Assembly: GCA_048262715.1 (NCBI GenBank)
Contig: JBLXEV010000004.1
Span: forward strand, 248,001 to 312,000
DNA from: Albirhodobacter sp048262715
GTDB taxonomy: Bacteria > Pseudomonadota > Alphaproteobacteria > Rhodobacterales > Rhodobacteraceae
DNA: 64,000 nt
Direction of reading: 5' to 3'
The notes under the pieces were generated by a model. It was not told the origin of the DNA, did no database searches, and saw nothing but the letters and a program-made list of their open reading frames with translations. Positions 33,917 through 42,597 of the stretch are shown piece after piece; position 1 is the stretch's first letter; each line of letters begins with the position of its first letter. Position numbers and translations under genes: made by a program.

Positions 33917-34462
33917 TTAGATCTGCGTTTCAAGGTTGTTCAGCAGATCCGAAAGGGTCCATGCCAGTTCGATCTGGCCGTCATTGGCCGAACCTTCCGG
34001 CACGTTGATTTTGAACTGCGACACTTTGGAATCGATGGTGTCCGAAAGTTTCACGAGCACCGTGTCATAGCCTTCGCCCGAAGGGGTCACGCTTTCGATC
34101 GAGCCGATCGTCGCGTTATCAGCCGTGGTGACAGCGCCTTGCTCATTCAGCTCGGACTGGTTGTCCATGATGCCTTTGTCGTCTGCCAGTTGCTCATCGG
34201 CAGGGATTGCGGCTTCGCCCATCGAGCCACCGAATTCGGGCTGCGCGGTGCCAAGCTGGGCGTCGACAAGGCCGTATTCGCCGTCAACCACGTCGCTGGT
34301 CGGGACCATGCCGCTGGAAGTCATGTCGCGCTCGACCATGACGCTGCCGACTTGCGCATCCATGATGCCTGCGACGTTTTCCGATTTCGCGAGCGCAGGG
34401 CCTGCGACAGCGAGAACGCCAGCGAGAGTGGTCGAAGTGATGAGAGCGTTGAACTTAGTCAT
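33917..34462 (-). CDS. Exported acidic protein of unknown function
   Basis: A 181-residue protein with a clear Sec signal peptide (about 1-25, MTKFNALITSTTLAGVLAVAGPALA). The mature part is acidic, Gly/Ser/Thr-rich and low in cysteine. Its last third (ATIGSIESVTPSGEGYDTVLVKLSD...) recalls a PRC-barrel-like beta fold, which I state only as a possibility. ATG 34462 is preceded by GGAGATTAGAC; the frame extends to 34573 without support. It is monocistronic, with a hairpin downstream. Confidence 0.75.
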   Translation of the reverse strand: MTKFNALITSTTLAGVLAVAGPALAKSENVAGIMDAQVGSVMVERDMTSSGMVPTSDVVDGEYGLVDAQLGTAQPEFGGSMGEAAIPADEQLADDKGIMDNQSELNEQGAVTTADNATIGSIESVTPSGEGYDTVLVKLSDTIDSKVSQFKINVPEGSANDGQIELAWTLSDLLNNLETQI

Positions 34463-34751
34463 GTCTAATCTCCAATTCTTAATGCCGGATGGCGCTGCGT
34501 TAGTGCAGGTGGCCTGTTGTCCCGGCGTTTCATGGAGAGACAACCCGAGGGGCGACGATTGGTTCAAACGCAATATTGTGAGGAAGCTGGCGCGGTTTTG
34601 AGGGAACTTTTGCGCCGAGGCGGGGTTTGCGCGCGCTCAATCCTTCTCTCTCGCGTCCAGCATTGCATTGAGGCTTGTTCGCGGTGGCGCGGGCTGACTG
34701 GTTTAGCTGCGCGTGCAGGTTGCGCGATGGGGGAGGCATTATAGGGAGAAT
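34463..34751. other. Intergenic region upstream of the exported-protein gene
   Basis: About 290 bp between the exported-protein gene and the small-RNA terminator. It should contain the exported gene's promoter. No convincing promoter hexamers, gene or repeat were found in it. Confidence 0.4.
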
Positions 34752-34834
34752 AAAAAAAAAGGCCGAGCTTTCGCTCGGCCGAAGTCCAACAGGGAGGTGA
34801 AGCTGCTGAGAGTTTCCTCATATCAACCGCTTCG
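34752..34834 (-). ncRNA. Probable small regulatory RNA (about 83 nt)
   Basis: A stand-alone transcription unit on the - strand between lysR and the exported-protein gene. A promoter with 17-bp spacing lies at 34841-34869. The predicted RNA starts near 34834, contains a GAG-GAAA-CUC tetraloop hairpin and an unpaired CACCUCCC segment (about 34792-34799) able to pair with Shine-Dalgarno sequences, and ends in a perfect stem GGCCGAGC-gaaa-GCUCGGCC followed by nine U. No gene on that strand needs this terminator, because lysR has its own at 34951. The exposed CCUCC recalls alphaproteobacterial anti-Shine-Dalgarno RNAs such as CcsR, but I cannot assign a family. Confidence 0.65.
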
Positions 34835-34840
34835 ATGATT

Positions 34841-34869
34841 GATATATGGGCAGTGTGCGAACGGTTCAA
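34841..34869 (-). promoter_or_regulatory. Promoter of the small RNA
   Basis: On the - strand TTGAAC (34869-34864) and TATATC (34846-34841) are separated by exactly 17 bp, a good sigma-70-type promoter for this group. Confidence 0.65.
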
Positions 34870-34950
34870 GCCCATTCATGCTGCAAAGCGGCATTCCAGA
34901 TATGCGCCTAGATCATGGCTCAGCAAAGGGTCGCTTGCCATTGGGCAGCA

Positions 34951-34985
34951 AAACGCCCGCGGCACAGTGATGTGGGCGGGCGTTT
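34951..34985 (-). terminator. Terminator after the LysR gene
   Basis: Perfect arms AAACGCCCGC and GCGGGCGTTT, 10 bp past the lysR stop, with TTTT following on the - strand. Confidence 0.8.
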
Positions 34986-34994
34986 GAGGGGGGA

Positions 34995-35903
34995 TTATTC
35001 GGCGTTGTCTTCTTGGGACTGCTGGCGACGATAGGCGAGGATCTCTTCTTGCACAAAGTCGCGGAAGGCGGATACGCGGCGCGACTGCCGTAGCTCTTCT
35101 GGATAGGCGAGGAACACGGGAACCTCCACGGATTCGACATCCGGCAAAACCCGCACCAGATTCGGGAAATCTGCGGTGAGGTAGTCGGGCAGAATGCCAA
35201 GGCCAATGTTGTGCAGCACACCTTGCAGCACGCCGAAGTAGTTATTCATCGTCAGGGTTGAGGGCGCGCTATTGACCAAAAGCTGTTGGCTCAGCGTCGC
35301 GCCTGCCTGCACCTGCGGCGTGGTCGGATTTTGGCAGATAAGCCGGTGTGTGGACAGCTCTTCCACTGTTGTGGGCGTGCCGTGCCGCGCGAGGTATTCT
35401 TGCGATCCGTAGAGGCGCATCCGAATATTGAGCAACCGTTTGCGAATCAGATCCGCTTGCGAGGGCTCTTTCATACGGATTGCGACATCGGCCTCGCGCA
35501 TTGGCAGGTCAAGGACGCGCTCTTCCAAAATCAGGTCGATTTTCAGATCGGGGAAGCGGTCGTAGAGCTTGATCAGGCGCGGCGCGAGCCAGAGCGTGCC
35601 AAAGCCTGTGGCGGTGGTGACTTTTAACTCGCCGAAGACTTCCTCTTCGCTATCGCGAATTCGTGCAGAGGCCGTATCGAGTTTTTGCGCCATAGTAGAG
35701 GTCGCTTCGAACAGGAGTTCCCCCTGTTCGGTCAGAATCAGCCCGCGCGCATGGCGATGGAAGAGGGTCGTGCCCAAGCTTTCTTCTAGCGACCGGATTT
35801 GCCGCGAGACAGCCGATTGCGACAGGTGCAACGTATCCCCTGCGTGGGTCAGCGACCCCGCATCCGCGACAGCGTGAAAGATCCGCAGCTTGTCCCAATC
35901 CAT
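34995..35903 (-). CDS. LysR family transcriptional regulator
   Basis: A 302-residue LysR regulator. Residues 1-60 hold the helix-turn-helix (MDWDKLRIFHAVADAGSLTHAGDTLHLSQSAVSRQIRSLEESLG) and about 90-295 the substrate-binding domain (from ELKVTTATGFGTLWLAP). ATG 35903 is the standard start; an in-frame extension to 35945 lacks homology. It is divergent from the indolepyruvate oxidoreductase gene with a 159-bp shared region holding two dyads, so regulation of that gene is plausible but inferred only from position. Confidence 0.92.
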   Translation of the reverse strand: MDWDKLRIFHAVADAGSLTHAGDTLHLSQSAVSRQIRSLEESLGTTLFHRHARGLILTEQGELLFEATSTMAQKLDTASARIRDSEEEVFGELKVTTATGFGTLWLAPRLIKLYDRFPDLKIDLILEERVLDLPMREADVAIRMKEPSQADLIRKRLLNIRMRLYGSQEYLARHGTPTTVEELSTHRLICQNPTTPQVQAGATLSQQLLVNSAPSTLTMNNYFGVLQGVLHNIGLGILPDYLTADFPNLVRVLPDVESVEVPVFLAYPEELRQSRRVSAFRDFVQEEILAYRRQQSQEDNAE

Positions 35904-36005
35904 ATCTATTCTTTCTTTGTCATGAGGCCAGTCAGAGAGAACCACCGCTAATATATAGCATTGATAGACATAACAAATGGCATTGCCGTGAATTTTTTCC
36001 TTTCT

Positions 36006-36024
36006 AGGTCAGGAATTTTGACCT
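36006..36024. promoter_or_regulatory. Dyad AGGTCA-N7-TGACCT in the lysR/iorA region
   Basis: AGGTCAGGAATTTTGACCT is a perfect interrupted palindrome (6-bp arms) centred about 48 bp upstream of the oxidoreductase start. The arm spacing suits a LysR-type or other dimeric regulator. Confidence 0.45.
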
Positions 36025-36032
36025 ATATTAAA

Positions 36033-36046
36033 TGAACGTTTGTTCA
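36033..36046. promoter_or_regulatory. Dyad TGAAC-N4-GTTCA before the indolepyruvate oxidoreductase gene
   Basis: TGAACGTTTGTTCA lies 16 bp upstream of the start codon, directly before the ribosome-binding site GGGAGG. Its form is typical of TetR-family operators. No TetR gene is adjacent, so the regulator is unknown. Confidence 0.45.
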
Positions 36047-36062
36047 GTACGGGAGGTGCGAG

Positions 36063-39000
36063 ATGGGCGTTAATCAAGTGAGTTTGGCAGATCGTTTTGA
36101 TCTGGAGAAATCCCTCGTGCTGCTGAATGGCACGCAGGCGCTGGTGCGTTTGATGCTGATGCAGCGCGCGCGGGATGCGGCCTTAGGGTGGAACACGGCG
36201 GGCTATTGCACAGGCTATCGCGGGTCGCCCTTAGGCTCGGTCGATTTGCAGATGGCGCGGGCAAAGCCTTTGCTGGAAGCACAAAACATCAAATTCGAGC
36301 CGGGTCTGAACGAAGATCTGGCGGCGACAGCCCTCTGGGGGAGCCAGCAATCCGAGCTGCGCGGCGAGGGCAAATATGACGGCGTTTTTGGCCTTTGGTA
36401 TGGCAAAGGCCCCGGCGTAGACCGCACTGGCGACGTGATGCGCCACGCGAATATGGCGGGCACATCGCCGCGCGGCGGCGTGATTATGGCGATGGGCGAT
36501 GACCACACAGGCGAGAGTTCGACCGTTTTGCACCAATCCGATTGGGCGATGGTCGATGCGTATATGCCTGTTTTATCACCGGCTGGCGTACAGGAAATTC
36601 TCGATTTCGGTCTCTATGGCTACGCCCTGTCGCGATTCGCGGGGGTTTGGGTCGGCCTGAAGACGATGAAAGACACCGTAGAGGTGACGTCCGTCGTCGA
36701 TGGCGATCCGCAGCGGATGAGCTTCGTCGAGCCGAAAATGGCGCTGCCTGAGGGTGGGCTGAGCATCCGGCTGGGCGATACGCCCGTGGCGCAAGAAGCG
36801 CGGATGATCGACTATAAACGTTTCGCGGCGGAGGCTTTCGCGCGGGCAAACCGGATTGACCGGCGGATGCACGGCAAGGCAGGGGCGAAGATCGGCTTTG
36901 TCGCGGCGGGCAAGAACTGGCTCGATCTGGTGCATGCGATGCAGCTTTTGGGGATTGGTGAAGCAGAGGCCGAGCGCCTCGGGATTACCACTTGGAAAAT
37001 CGGCCAAACCTTCCCGCTCGATCTCAAGAGTTTCAATGAATGGGCCGAAGGGCTGGAGCTGATCGTCGTCGTTGAGGAAAAGCGCAAGCTGATCGAGGTG
37101 CAGGTCAAAGAGGCGATCTTCGACAAGCGCCGCGGGCGGCGGGTGATTGGCTGGCATCACGACAAGACAGGCGAGGAGATCTTCCCGACGCGCTATGCGC
37201 TGGATCCGGTGATGATTGCGGAAAAGATCGGCCAGATCCTTGTCGAGGAGGGCCGTGGAACGGACTCTGTCCTTAAAGGACTGGCGCAGATTGGCGAGGT
37301 TCGGCGTGCGGATAACGCGCCAGAGATCGCCACGCGAACCCCGTGGTTCTGCTCGGGCTGCCCCCACAACTCCTCGACCCGTCTTCCCGATGGCAGCCGC
37401 GCCTATGCGGGGATTGGCTGTCACTATATGGTGCAATGGATGGATCGAGAGACCTCCGGCTTCACCCATATGGGCGGCGAGGGCGCAAACTGGATTGGCG
37501 AAGCGCCGTTTTCGACGCGCGACCATGTGTTCCAGAACTTGGGCGATGGCACCTATAACCACTCCGGCGTGCAGGCAATCCGCGCGGCTTTGGCCTCCGG
37601 TGTCAACATCACCTATAAAATCCTGTTCAACGATGCCGTCGCGATGACGGGCGGGCAGACGAATGAGGGCGGGCTGACCGCCGATCAGATCACCCGCGAA
37701 ATCCAGGCGATGGGTGTCTCGCCGATTGTGGTCGTCTATGACGAGAAGGAAGGGTTAGATCTGAACCTCTTCCCCAAAGGCATCGAGACGGTCGAGCGGG
37801 CGCATCTGATGGATGTGCAAAAGCGGATGGCACAGGAGAAAGGCACCTCCGCCATTGTCTATGTACAGACCTGTGCCGCAGAGAAACGCCGTCGCCGTAA
37901 ACGCGGCAGCTTCCCCGATCCTGACAAGCGCGTGTTTATCAACACCGATGTTTGCGAAGGCTGCGGCGATTGCGGGGTGCAATCGAATTGCGTCTCGCTG
38001 GTGCCGGTGGAAACCCCGTTGGGTACCAAGCGGGCGGTGGATCAATCCTCCTGCAACAAGGATTACTCCTGCGTGAACGGGTTCTGCCCGTCATTCGTGA
38101 CCCTGCAAGGCGCGAAGATCCGCAAGGAAGCGGCGAAGGATCTGGTGCTGCCGGAGATGGTGGAGCCGACCCTTCCCACGATTTCGGACACCTATAATGT
38201 CGTCATCACTGGCGTGGGTGGCACGGGCGTCGTGACGCTGGGGGCGGTGCTCGCGCAGGCGGCGCAGATTGAGGGCAAGGGGGCTGGGCTGATGGAAATG
38301 GCGGGCCTCGCGCAAAAGGGCGGGGCGGTGCATATCCACCTGCGTCTGGCGAAAAAGCCTGCCGATATCTCCGCGATCCGTGTGGCGATTGGCGAAGCCG
38401 ATTGTGTGATTGGCGGCGATCTGGTGGTCTCGGCGGGGGCGAAAACCCTCGGGCTGATGACGTCAGGGCGCACGGGGGCTGTGGTGAACAGCCATGAGAT
38501 CGTCACAGGGGAGTTCACCCGCAACCGCGATTTCCGTCTGCCGGGCGAGGATCTGAAACTGGCGCTTTCTGCGCGGCTTGGGAAGGGCGTGCAATTCTTT
38601 GATGCCAGCGTTCTGGCGCGCAAGGCGCTGGGCGATTCGATCTATTCCAACATGCTGGTGCTTGGCGCGGCGTGGCAGCGCGGGCTGGTGCCGCTCTCGT
38701 TGGAGGCGATCCGTGAGGCGATCAAGCTGAACGGGGCCGCTGTGGCCGCCAATATCAAAGCGTTCGATCTTGGGCGCTGGGCGGTTGCGGCGCCGAAAGA
38801 GGTCGCGGCCTTCCTGCATGAGGAAGAGGTCGTGCAAGTGGTCGATCCGATCGCGTTCCGGCGTAAGCATCTGGCGGCTTACGGCAGTGGCACGCTCGCA
38901 CGGTTTGACGCGCTCTTGGCGCGGACACCGGAGGCGTTGCGGGTCTCGGTCGCCAAGGGCTATGCGCATGTGCTCGCAGTGAAGGATGAATATGAGGTCG

Positions 39001-39449
39001 CGCGGCTCCATCTGACCTCGCTTGAAAAGGCGCGTGAGGAGTTCGAGGGCGATCTGCGCCCGACCTTCCACCTCGCGCCGCCGATTTTCTCCGGCGGTGG
39101 CGAGCGGCCTAAGAAGCGCGCCTTCGGGCCGTGGGTGGTGCCTGTGTTCCGTGTGCTGGCGGCGATGCGCCCCTTGCGGGGCGGGCTGTTCGATCCGTTC
39201 CGTTGGAGCGGCGAGCGCCGCGAGCAGATGGCGCATCTCGCGCAGTTCGAGGCAGATATGGCACGGCTTTTGCCCCGCGTGACGCCGGAAACCGAAGAGA
39301 TCCTGCGCGAATTGGCGGAGCTTCCGCTCTCGGTGCGGGGGTTTGGTCCGGTGCGTGCCAAGGCGCAGGCACAGGCCGAAACCCGCCGCGCGGCCTTGCT
39401 GGCGGCGTTTGACGCGGGCGGAACGCCGGAGCGGCTAGCGGCTCAATAA
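36063..39449 (+). CDS. Indolepyruvate ferredoxin oxidoreductase, fused form
   Basis: A 1128-residue fusion of the subunits of the 2-oxoacid oxidoreductase superfamily. The N-terminal pyrimidine-binding part (CTGYRGSPLGSVD) is followed by the thiamine-diphosphate domain (CSGCPHNSSTRLPDGSRAYAGIGCHYM near 435-462 and GQTNEGG), then an iron-sulfur segment CEGCGDCGVQSNC (about 635-647) and a C-terminal gamma-type domain (ITGVGGTGVVTLGAVLAQAA, about 718-737). It decarboxylates aryl pyruvates such as indolepyruvate or phenylpyruvate to acyl-CoA. Divergent lysR; two dyads upstream. Confidence 0.93.
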   Translation: MGVNQVSLADRFDLEKSLVLLNGTQALVRLMLMQRARDAALGWNTAGYCTGYRGSPLGSVDLQMARAKPLLEAQNIKFEPGLNEDLAATALWGSQQSELRGEGKYDGVFGLWYGKGPGVDRTGDVMRHANMAGTSPRGGVIMAMGDDHTGESSTVLHQSDWAMVDAYMPVLSPAGVQEILDFGLYGYALSRFAGVWVGLKTMKDTVEVTSVVDGDPQRMSFVEPKMALPEGGLSIRLGDTPVAQEARMIDYKRFAAEAFARANRIDRRMHGKAGAKIGFVAAGKNWLDLVHAMQLLGIGEAEAERLGITTWKIGQTFPLDLKSFNEWAEGLELIVVVEEKRKLIEVQVKEAIFDKRRGRRVIGWHHDKTGEEIFPTRYALDPVMIAEKIGQILVEEGRGTDSVLKGLAQIGEVRRADNAPEIATRTPWFCSGCPHNSSTRLPDGSRAYAGIGCHYMVQWMDRETSGFTHMGGEGANWIGEAPFSTRDHVFQNLGDGTYNHSGVQAIRAALASGVNITYKILFNDAVAMTGGQTNEGGLTADQITREIQAMGVSPIVVVYDEKEGLDLNLFPKGIETVERAHLMDVQKRMAQEKGTSAIVYVQTCAAEKRRRRKRGSFPDPDKRVFINTDVCEGCGDCGVQSNCVSLVPVETPLGTKRAVDQSSCNKDYSCVNGFCPSFVTLQGAKIRKEAAKDLVLPEMVEPTLPTISDTYNVVITGVGGTGVVTLGAVLAQAAQIEGKGAGLMEMAGLAQKGGAVHIHLRLAKKPADISAIRVAIGEADCVIGGDLVVSAGAKTLGLMTSGRTGAVVNSHEIVTGEFTRNRDFRLPGEDLKLALSARLGKGVQFFDASVLARKALGDSIYSNMLVLGAAWQRGLVPLSLEAIREAIKLNGAAVAANIKAFDLGRWAVAAPKEVAAFLHEEEVVQVVDPIAFRRKHLAAYGSGTLARFDALLARTPEALRVSVAKGYAHVLAVKDEYEVARLHLTSLEKAREEFEGDLRPTFHLAPPIFSGGGERPKKRAFGPWVVPVFRVLAAMRPLRGGLFDPFRWSGERREQMAHLAQFEADMARLLPRVTPETEEILRELAELPLSVRGFGPVRAKAQAQAETRRAALLAAFDAGGTPERLAAQ

Positions 39450-39502
39450 GCCGTTATCGGCCATGGATTTCCCCTGCGTGGGACGCTAAGAGAAAAGGAT
39501 CA

Positions 39503-39521
39503 GCCCCGCGATAAGCGGGGC
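39503..39521 (+). terminator. Hairpin between the oxidoreductase gene and murI
   Basis: GCCCCGC and GCGGGGC around GATAA, about 54 bp past the oxidoreductase stop. There is no T run, so it is a weak candidate. Confidence 0.4.
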
Positions 39522-39547
39522 ATCCATCTCGCATGCGGGAGGCTGGC

Positions 39548-40360
39548 ATGGCGGTAGGCGTTTTCGATAGTGGGCTCGGCGGGCTGACGGTGCATGAGGC
39601 GCTCGTCAAGCGATTGCCGGATCAGGCTTTTGTCTATTACGGCGACAATGCCAATGCGCCCTACGGTGTGCGCGATGCAGATGATATTTTCGCGCTGACC
39701 TGCAAGGGTGTCGAGCGGCTTTGGGATGAGGGCTGCGATCTGGTGATCTTGGCCTGTAACACGGCCTCGGCGGCGGCGCTCAAGCGGATGCAAGAGACCT
39801 GGCTGCCCGAGAATAAGCGCGTTTTGGGGGTGTTCGTGCCGCTGATTGAGGCGCTGACCGAGCGGCAATGGGGGGATAACTCCCCTCCGCGCGAGGTTGC
39901 GGTGAAGCATGTGGCGCTGTTCGCCACCCCCGCGACTGTCGCAAGCCGCGCGTTCCAGCGCGAACTGGCTTACCGTGCGATTGGGGTCGATGTTGAGGCG
40001 CAGCCCTGCGGTGGCGTGGTCGATGCGATTGAAGCGGGCGACGAGATCTTGGCGGATCAGATCGTGCGCAGCCATGTCGAGGCGCTGTTGCGGCGGATGC
40101 CGAAGCCTGAGGCGGCGATCCTTGGTTGCACCCATTACCCCTTGATGCAGGATGTTTTCCAAGAGGTGCTTGGCGCGGATGTGAAAGTCTATTCGCAGGC
40201 CAATCTCGTGGCGGAAAGCCTCGCGGATTACCTGACCCGCCGCCCTGAATTTATCGGTGCGGGCACCGTGTCAAAATATCTCACCACGGGATCGGCCCCT
40301 GCCGTTTCCAAACATGCGACGCAGTTTTTGAAGCGTCCGATCACCTTCGAGTCAGCCTGA
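39548..40360 (+). CDS. murI: Glutamate racemase
   Basis: A 270-residue glutamate racemase, which supplies D-glutamate for peptidoglycan. The two catalytic cysteines are visible: Cys70 in LACNTASA and Cys194 in LGCTHYPL. The start VFDSGLGGLTV (5-15) and YGDNANAPYG (31-40) are family signatures. ATG 39548 follows GGGAGG with correct spacing; the frame opens at 39533. It lies 11 bp before argC and is probably cotranscribed with it. Confidence 0.96.
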   Translation: MAVGVFDSGLGGLTVHEALVKRLPDQAFVYYGDNANAPYGVRDADDIFALTCKGVERLWDEGCDLVILACNTASAAALKRMQETWLPENKRVLGVFVPLIEALTERQWGDNSPPREVAVKHVALFATPATVASRAFQRELAYRAIGVDVEAQPCGGVVDAIEAGDEILADQIVRSHVEALLRRMPKPEAAILGCTHYPLMQDVFQEVLGADVKVYSQANLVAESLADYLTRRPEFIGAGTVSKYLTTGSAPAVSKHATQFLKRPITFESA

Positions 40361-40371
40361 GGAGCACGCAT

Positions 40372-41400
40372 ATGAGCCAGAAAATCGCAATTTTGGGGGC
40401 CTCGGGCTATACGGGCGCGGAGCTGGTGCGCTTGATCGCGACCCATCCGACGATGGAAATCGTGGCCCTTTCGGGGGATCGCAAAGCGGGCATGGCGATG
40501 GGCGATGTCTTCCCGCACCTGCGGCATATGTCCTTGCCTGCGTTGCAAAAAATCGAAGAGATTGATTTCTCGAACGTCGATCTTGCGTTCTGCGCGCTGC
40601 CCCACGCGACCTCGCAAGCGGTGATCAAGGAGCTGCCGACCACGCTCAAGATCGTTGATCTCTCCGCAGATTTCCGGCTGCGCGATCCGGCGGAATACGA
40701 GAAATGGTATGGCAAGCCGCATTCCGCGATCGAGATGCAGAAAGAGGCGGTCTACGGTCTCACCGAATTCTACCGCGAGGAGATCCGCAACGCGCGGCTG
40801 GTTGCGGGCACGGGCTGCAACGCGGCCACGGGGCAATATGTGGTGCGCCCGCTGATCGAGGCGGGGGTGATTGACCTCGACGAGATCGTCATGGATTTGA
40901 AAGCGGGCGTCTCCGGCGCGGGGCGGTCGCTCAAAGAAAACCTGCTGCATGCCGAGCTTTCGGGTGGCACGCATCCCTATTCGGCGGGCGGCACGCACCG
41001 CCATCTGGGCGAGTTCGATCAGGAATTCAGCCTGCTCGCAGGCCGTCCGGTGCAGGTGCAATTCACCCCGCATCTGATGCCGTTCAACCGTGGGATCTTG
41101 GCGACGGTCTATCTGCGCGGGGATGCACAGGCGATTTATGAGGCGCTGGCAGCCCGCTATGCCGATGAGCCGTTCCTTGAGGTGCTACCTTTTGGCGCAC
41201 TCCCCTCGACACGCTCGGTCGCAGGCTCCAATTACGTGCATATCGGCGTGACGGCGGACCGGATCGCAGGGCGGGTGATCGTGGTGGCGGCGCTCGACAA
41301 CCTGTGCAAGGGCTCGTCCGGTCAGGCGATGCAGAATGCCAATCTTATGCTCGGCAATGAGGAGACGGCGGGGCTTCTTCTGGCACCGGTCTTCCCGTAA
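40372..41400 (+). CDS. argC: N-acetyl-gamma-glutamyl-phosphate reductase
   Basis: A 342-residue ArgC of the type 1 form, reducing N-acetylglutamyl phosphate to the semialdehyde in arginine synthesis. It has the NADP motif GASGYTGAELVRL (9-21), nucleophile Cys149 in GTGCNAATGQY, and the dimer-region SGAGRSLKENLLHAEL. ATG 40372 is preceded by AGGAGCACGCAT. murI lies 11 bp upstream and ccmE 30 bp downstream, so the genes may share a transcript. Confidence 0.97.
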   Translation: MSQKIAILGASGYTGAELVRLIATHPTMEIVALSGDRKAGMAMGDVFPHLRHMSLPALQKIEEIDFSNVDLAFCALPHATSQAVIKELPTTLKIVDLSADFRLRDPAEYEKWYGKPHSAIEMQKEAVYGLTEFYREEIRNARLVAGTGCNAATGQYVVRPLIEAGVIDLDEIVMDLKAGVSGAGRSLKENLLHAELSGGTHPYSAGGTHRHLGEFDQEFSLLAGRPVQVQFTPHLMPFNRGILATVYLRGDAQAIYEALAARYADEPFLEVLPFGALPSTRSVAGSNYVHIGVTADRIAGRVIVVAALDNLCKGSSGQAMQNANLMLGNEETAGLLLAPVFP

Positions 41401-41430
41401 CGGGCCGGACCCCCGTTTGCGAGGAACAGA

Positions 41431-41907
41431 ATGAAAAGTCTCAAGAAAACCCGCCGTATTCAGGTGCTTGTGGTCGCAGCGCTTGCGCTCGCGATCTCGG
41501 CTACGCTGATCGGCTACGCGTTTCGGGATGGCATCAACCTGTTCCGCTCGCCCTCGCAACTGGCCGAGAACGCCCCCGCCGAGACGGAATATTTCCAACT
41601 CGGCGGCCTCGTGAAAGAGGGGTCGGTCTCGGGGTTGGACGGGGTGCAGTTCAGCTTTGTGATTACCGATACCAATAAGGATATTCCGGTGCGCTATGTC
41701 GGGCGCGATCCGCGCCCCGATCTGTTCGCCGAGGGCACGGGCACCATCGCGAAAGGCTATTATCGCGGCGGGGTCTTCGAGGCGGATGAGCTTTTGGCCA
41801 AGCATGACGAGACCTATATGCCGCGCGAAGTGGTGGATGCGCTCAAAGAGCAAGGCATCTATCAGCCCTCTGAGACGGCAGATGAGCCGACGAGCGGCAC
41901 TTACTAA
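41431..41907 (+). CDS. ccmE: Cytochrome c maturation heme chaperone CcmE
   Basis: A 158-residue periplasmic heme chaperone anchored by one N-terminal helix (about 9-30). The covalent heme ligand histidine is His125 in LAKHDETYMP, with Tyr129 as the usual axial ligand. GGLVKEGSV (58-66) and VRYVGRDPRPDLF are family segments. CcmE passes heme to CcmF/H for attachment to apocytochrome c. ccmF lies 1.4 kb downstream, separated from ccmE by a GTA-type endolysin and holin. Confidence 0.97.
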   Translation: MKSLKKTRRIQVLVVAALALAISATLIGYAFRDGINLFRSPSQLAENAPAETEYFQLGGLVKEGSVSGLDGVQFSFVITDTNKDIPVRYVGRDPRPDLFAEGTGTIAKGYYRGGVFEADELLAKHDETYMPREVVDALKEQGIYQPSETADEPTSGTY

Positions 41908-41984
41908 CGCCCACCGCGCGCTGCGGTAGCGCGTCTTAACCAGATCGAGATCACCTTTTCCCGAGCGAGCTTGAGAGGGGTGCC

Positions 41985-42597
41985 ATGAAAACAGTTGAGC
42001 AAATCGCCAGAGAGATCGTCGCGCGTGAGGGCGGCTATGTGAATGATCCCGCCGATCCGGGCGGGGCGACGAAATACGGGGTGACGCTCGGTACAATGCG
42101 GCGCTTGGGGCTGGATCTGACGCGCGACGGGGCGATCACGGGGGGCCGATGTGAAGGCCATTACTCGCGATCAGGCAGTGCAGATCTTCGTCACAGAGTA
42201 TTTCGAGCGGCCCGGTCTGGCGCGTCTGCCGGCGGCTTTGCAGGCCAGTGTGTTCGATATGTATGTCAACGCGGGCTCGAACGCGGTGCGGATATTGCAG
42301 CGGCTTCTCAATGATATGGGCGAGGATTTGGTGGTCGACGGGGTGCTGGGCGCGTTGAGCGTGGCCGCCAGCCACCGCGCCGCGCAGGCCGCGCCTGATC
42401 ATATCAAGGATGCTTACGGGATCGCACGGCGCAATTATTACTATGCTTTGGCCGATGCCCGCCCGCTGAGCCGCAAATACGCGCGTCGCCGCGATGGCGG
42501 CAAGGGCGGCTGGATCCTGCGCGCGGAGGCCTTCATCGCGCCGAAATATCATCTGAGCGAGGACGCGCATCGCGCGCGGGTGGCGGCATGGGCTTGA
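41985..42597 (+). pseudogene. Frameshifted GTA-type endolysin (GH108 N-acetylmuramidase)
   Basis: Two open frames together make one glycoside hydrolase 108 muramidase. The first (from 41985) carries the catalytic motif REGGYVNDPADPGGATKYG with the catalytic Glu near residue 15. The second (ending 42597) carries the rest (ITRDQAVQIFVTEYFERPG, then the C-terminal peptidoglycan-binding part RRNYYYALADARP...GGWILRAEAF). Frames join at six consecutive G (42140-42145); five G would restore one reading frame of about 203 residues. As written, the product stops at 42314 and loses its C-terminal two thirds. This family, with the holin next door, forms the lysis cassette of alphaproteobacterial gene transfer agents. 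A base-call error in the G run is the main alternative. Confidence 0.85.

Noticed and set aside
41936..41943. CtrA half site TTAACCAG upstream of the GTA lysis pair as an independent feature
   Set aside because: Only a single half site is present without the second TTAA at 7-bp spacing; mentioned as context only.
42140..42145. Programmed +1 frameshifting to make full endolysin
   Set aside because: There is no stop-codon-dependent or rare-codon slippage signal or downstream stimulatory structure that I can recognise, so mutation or base-call error is simpler.
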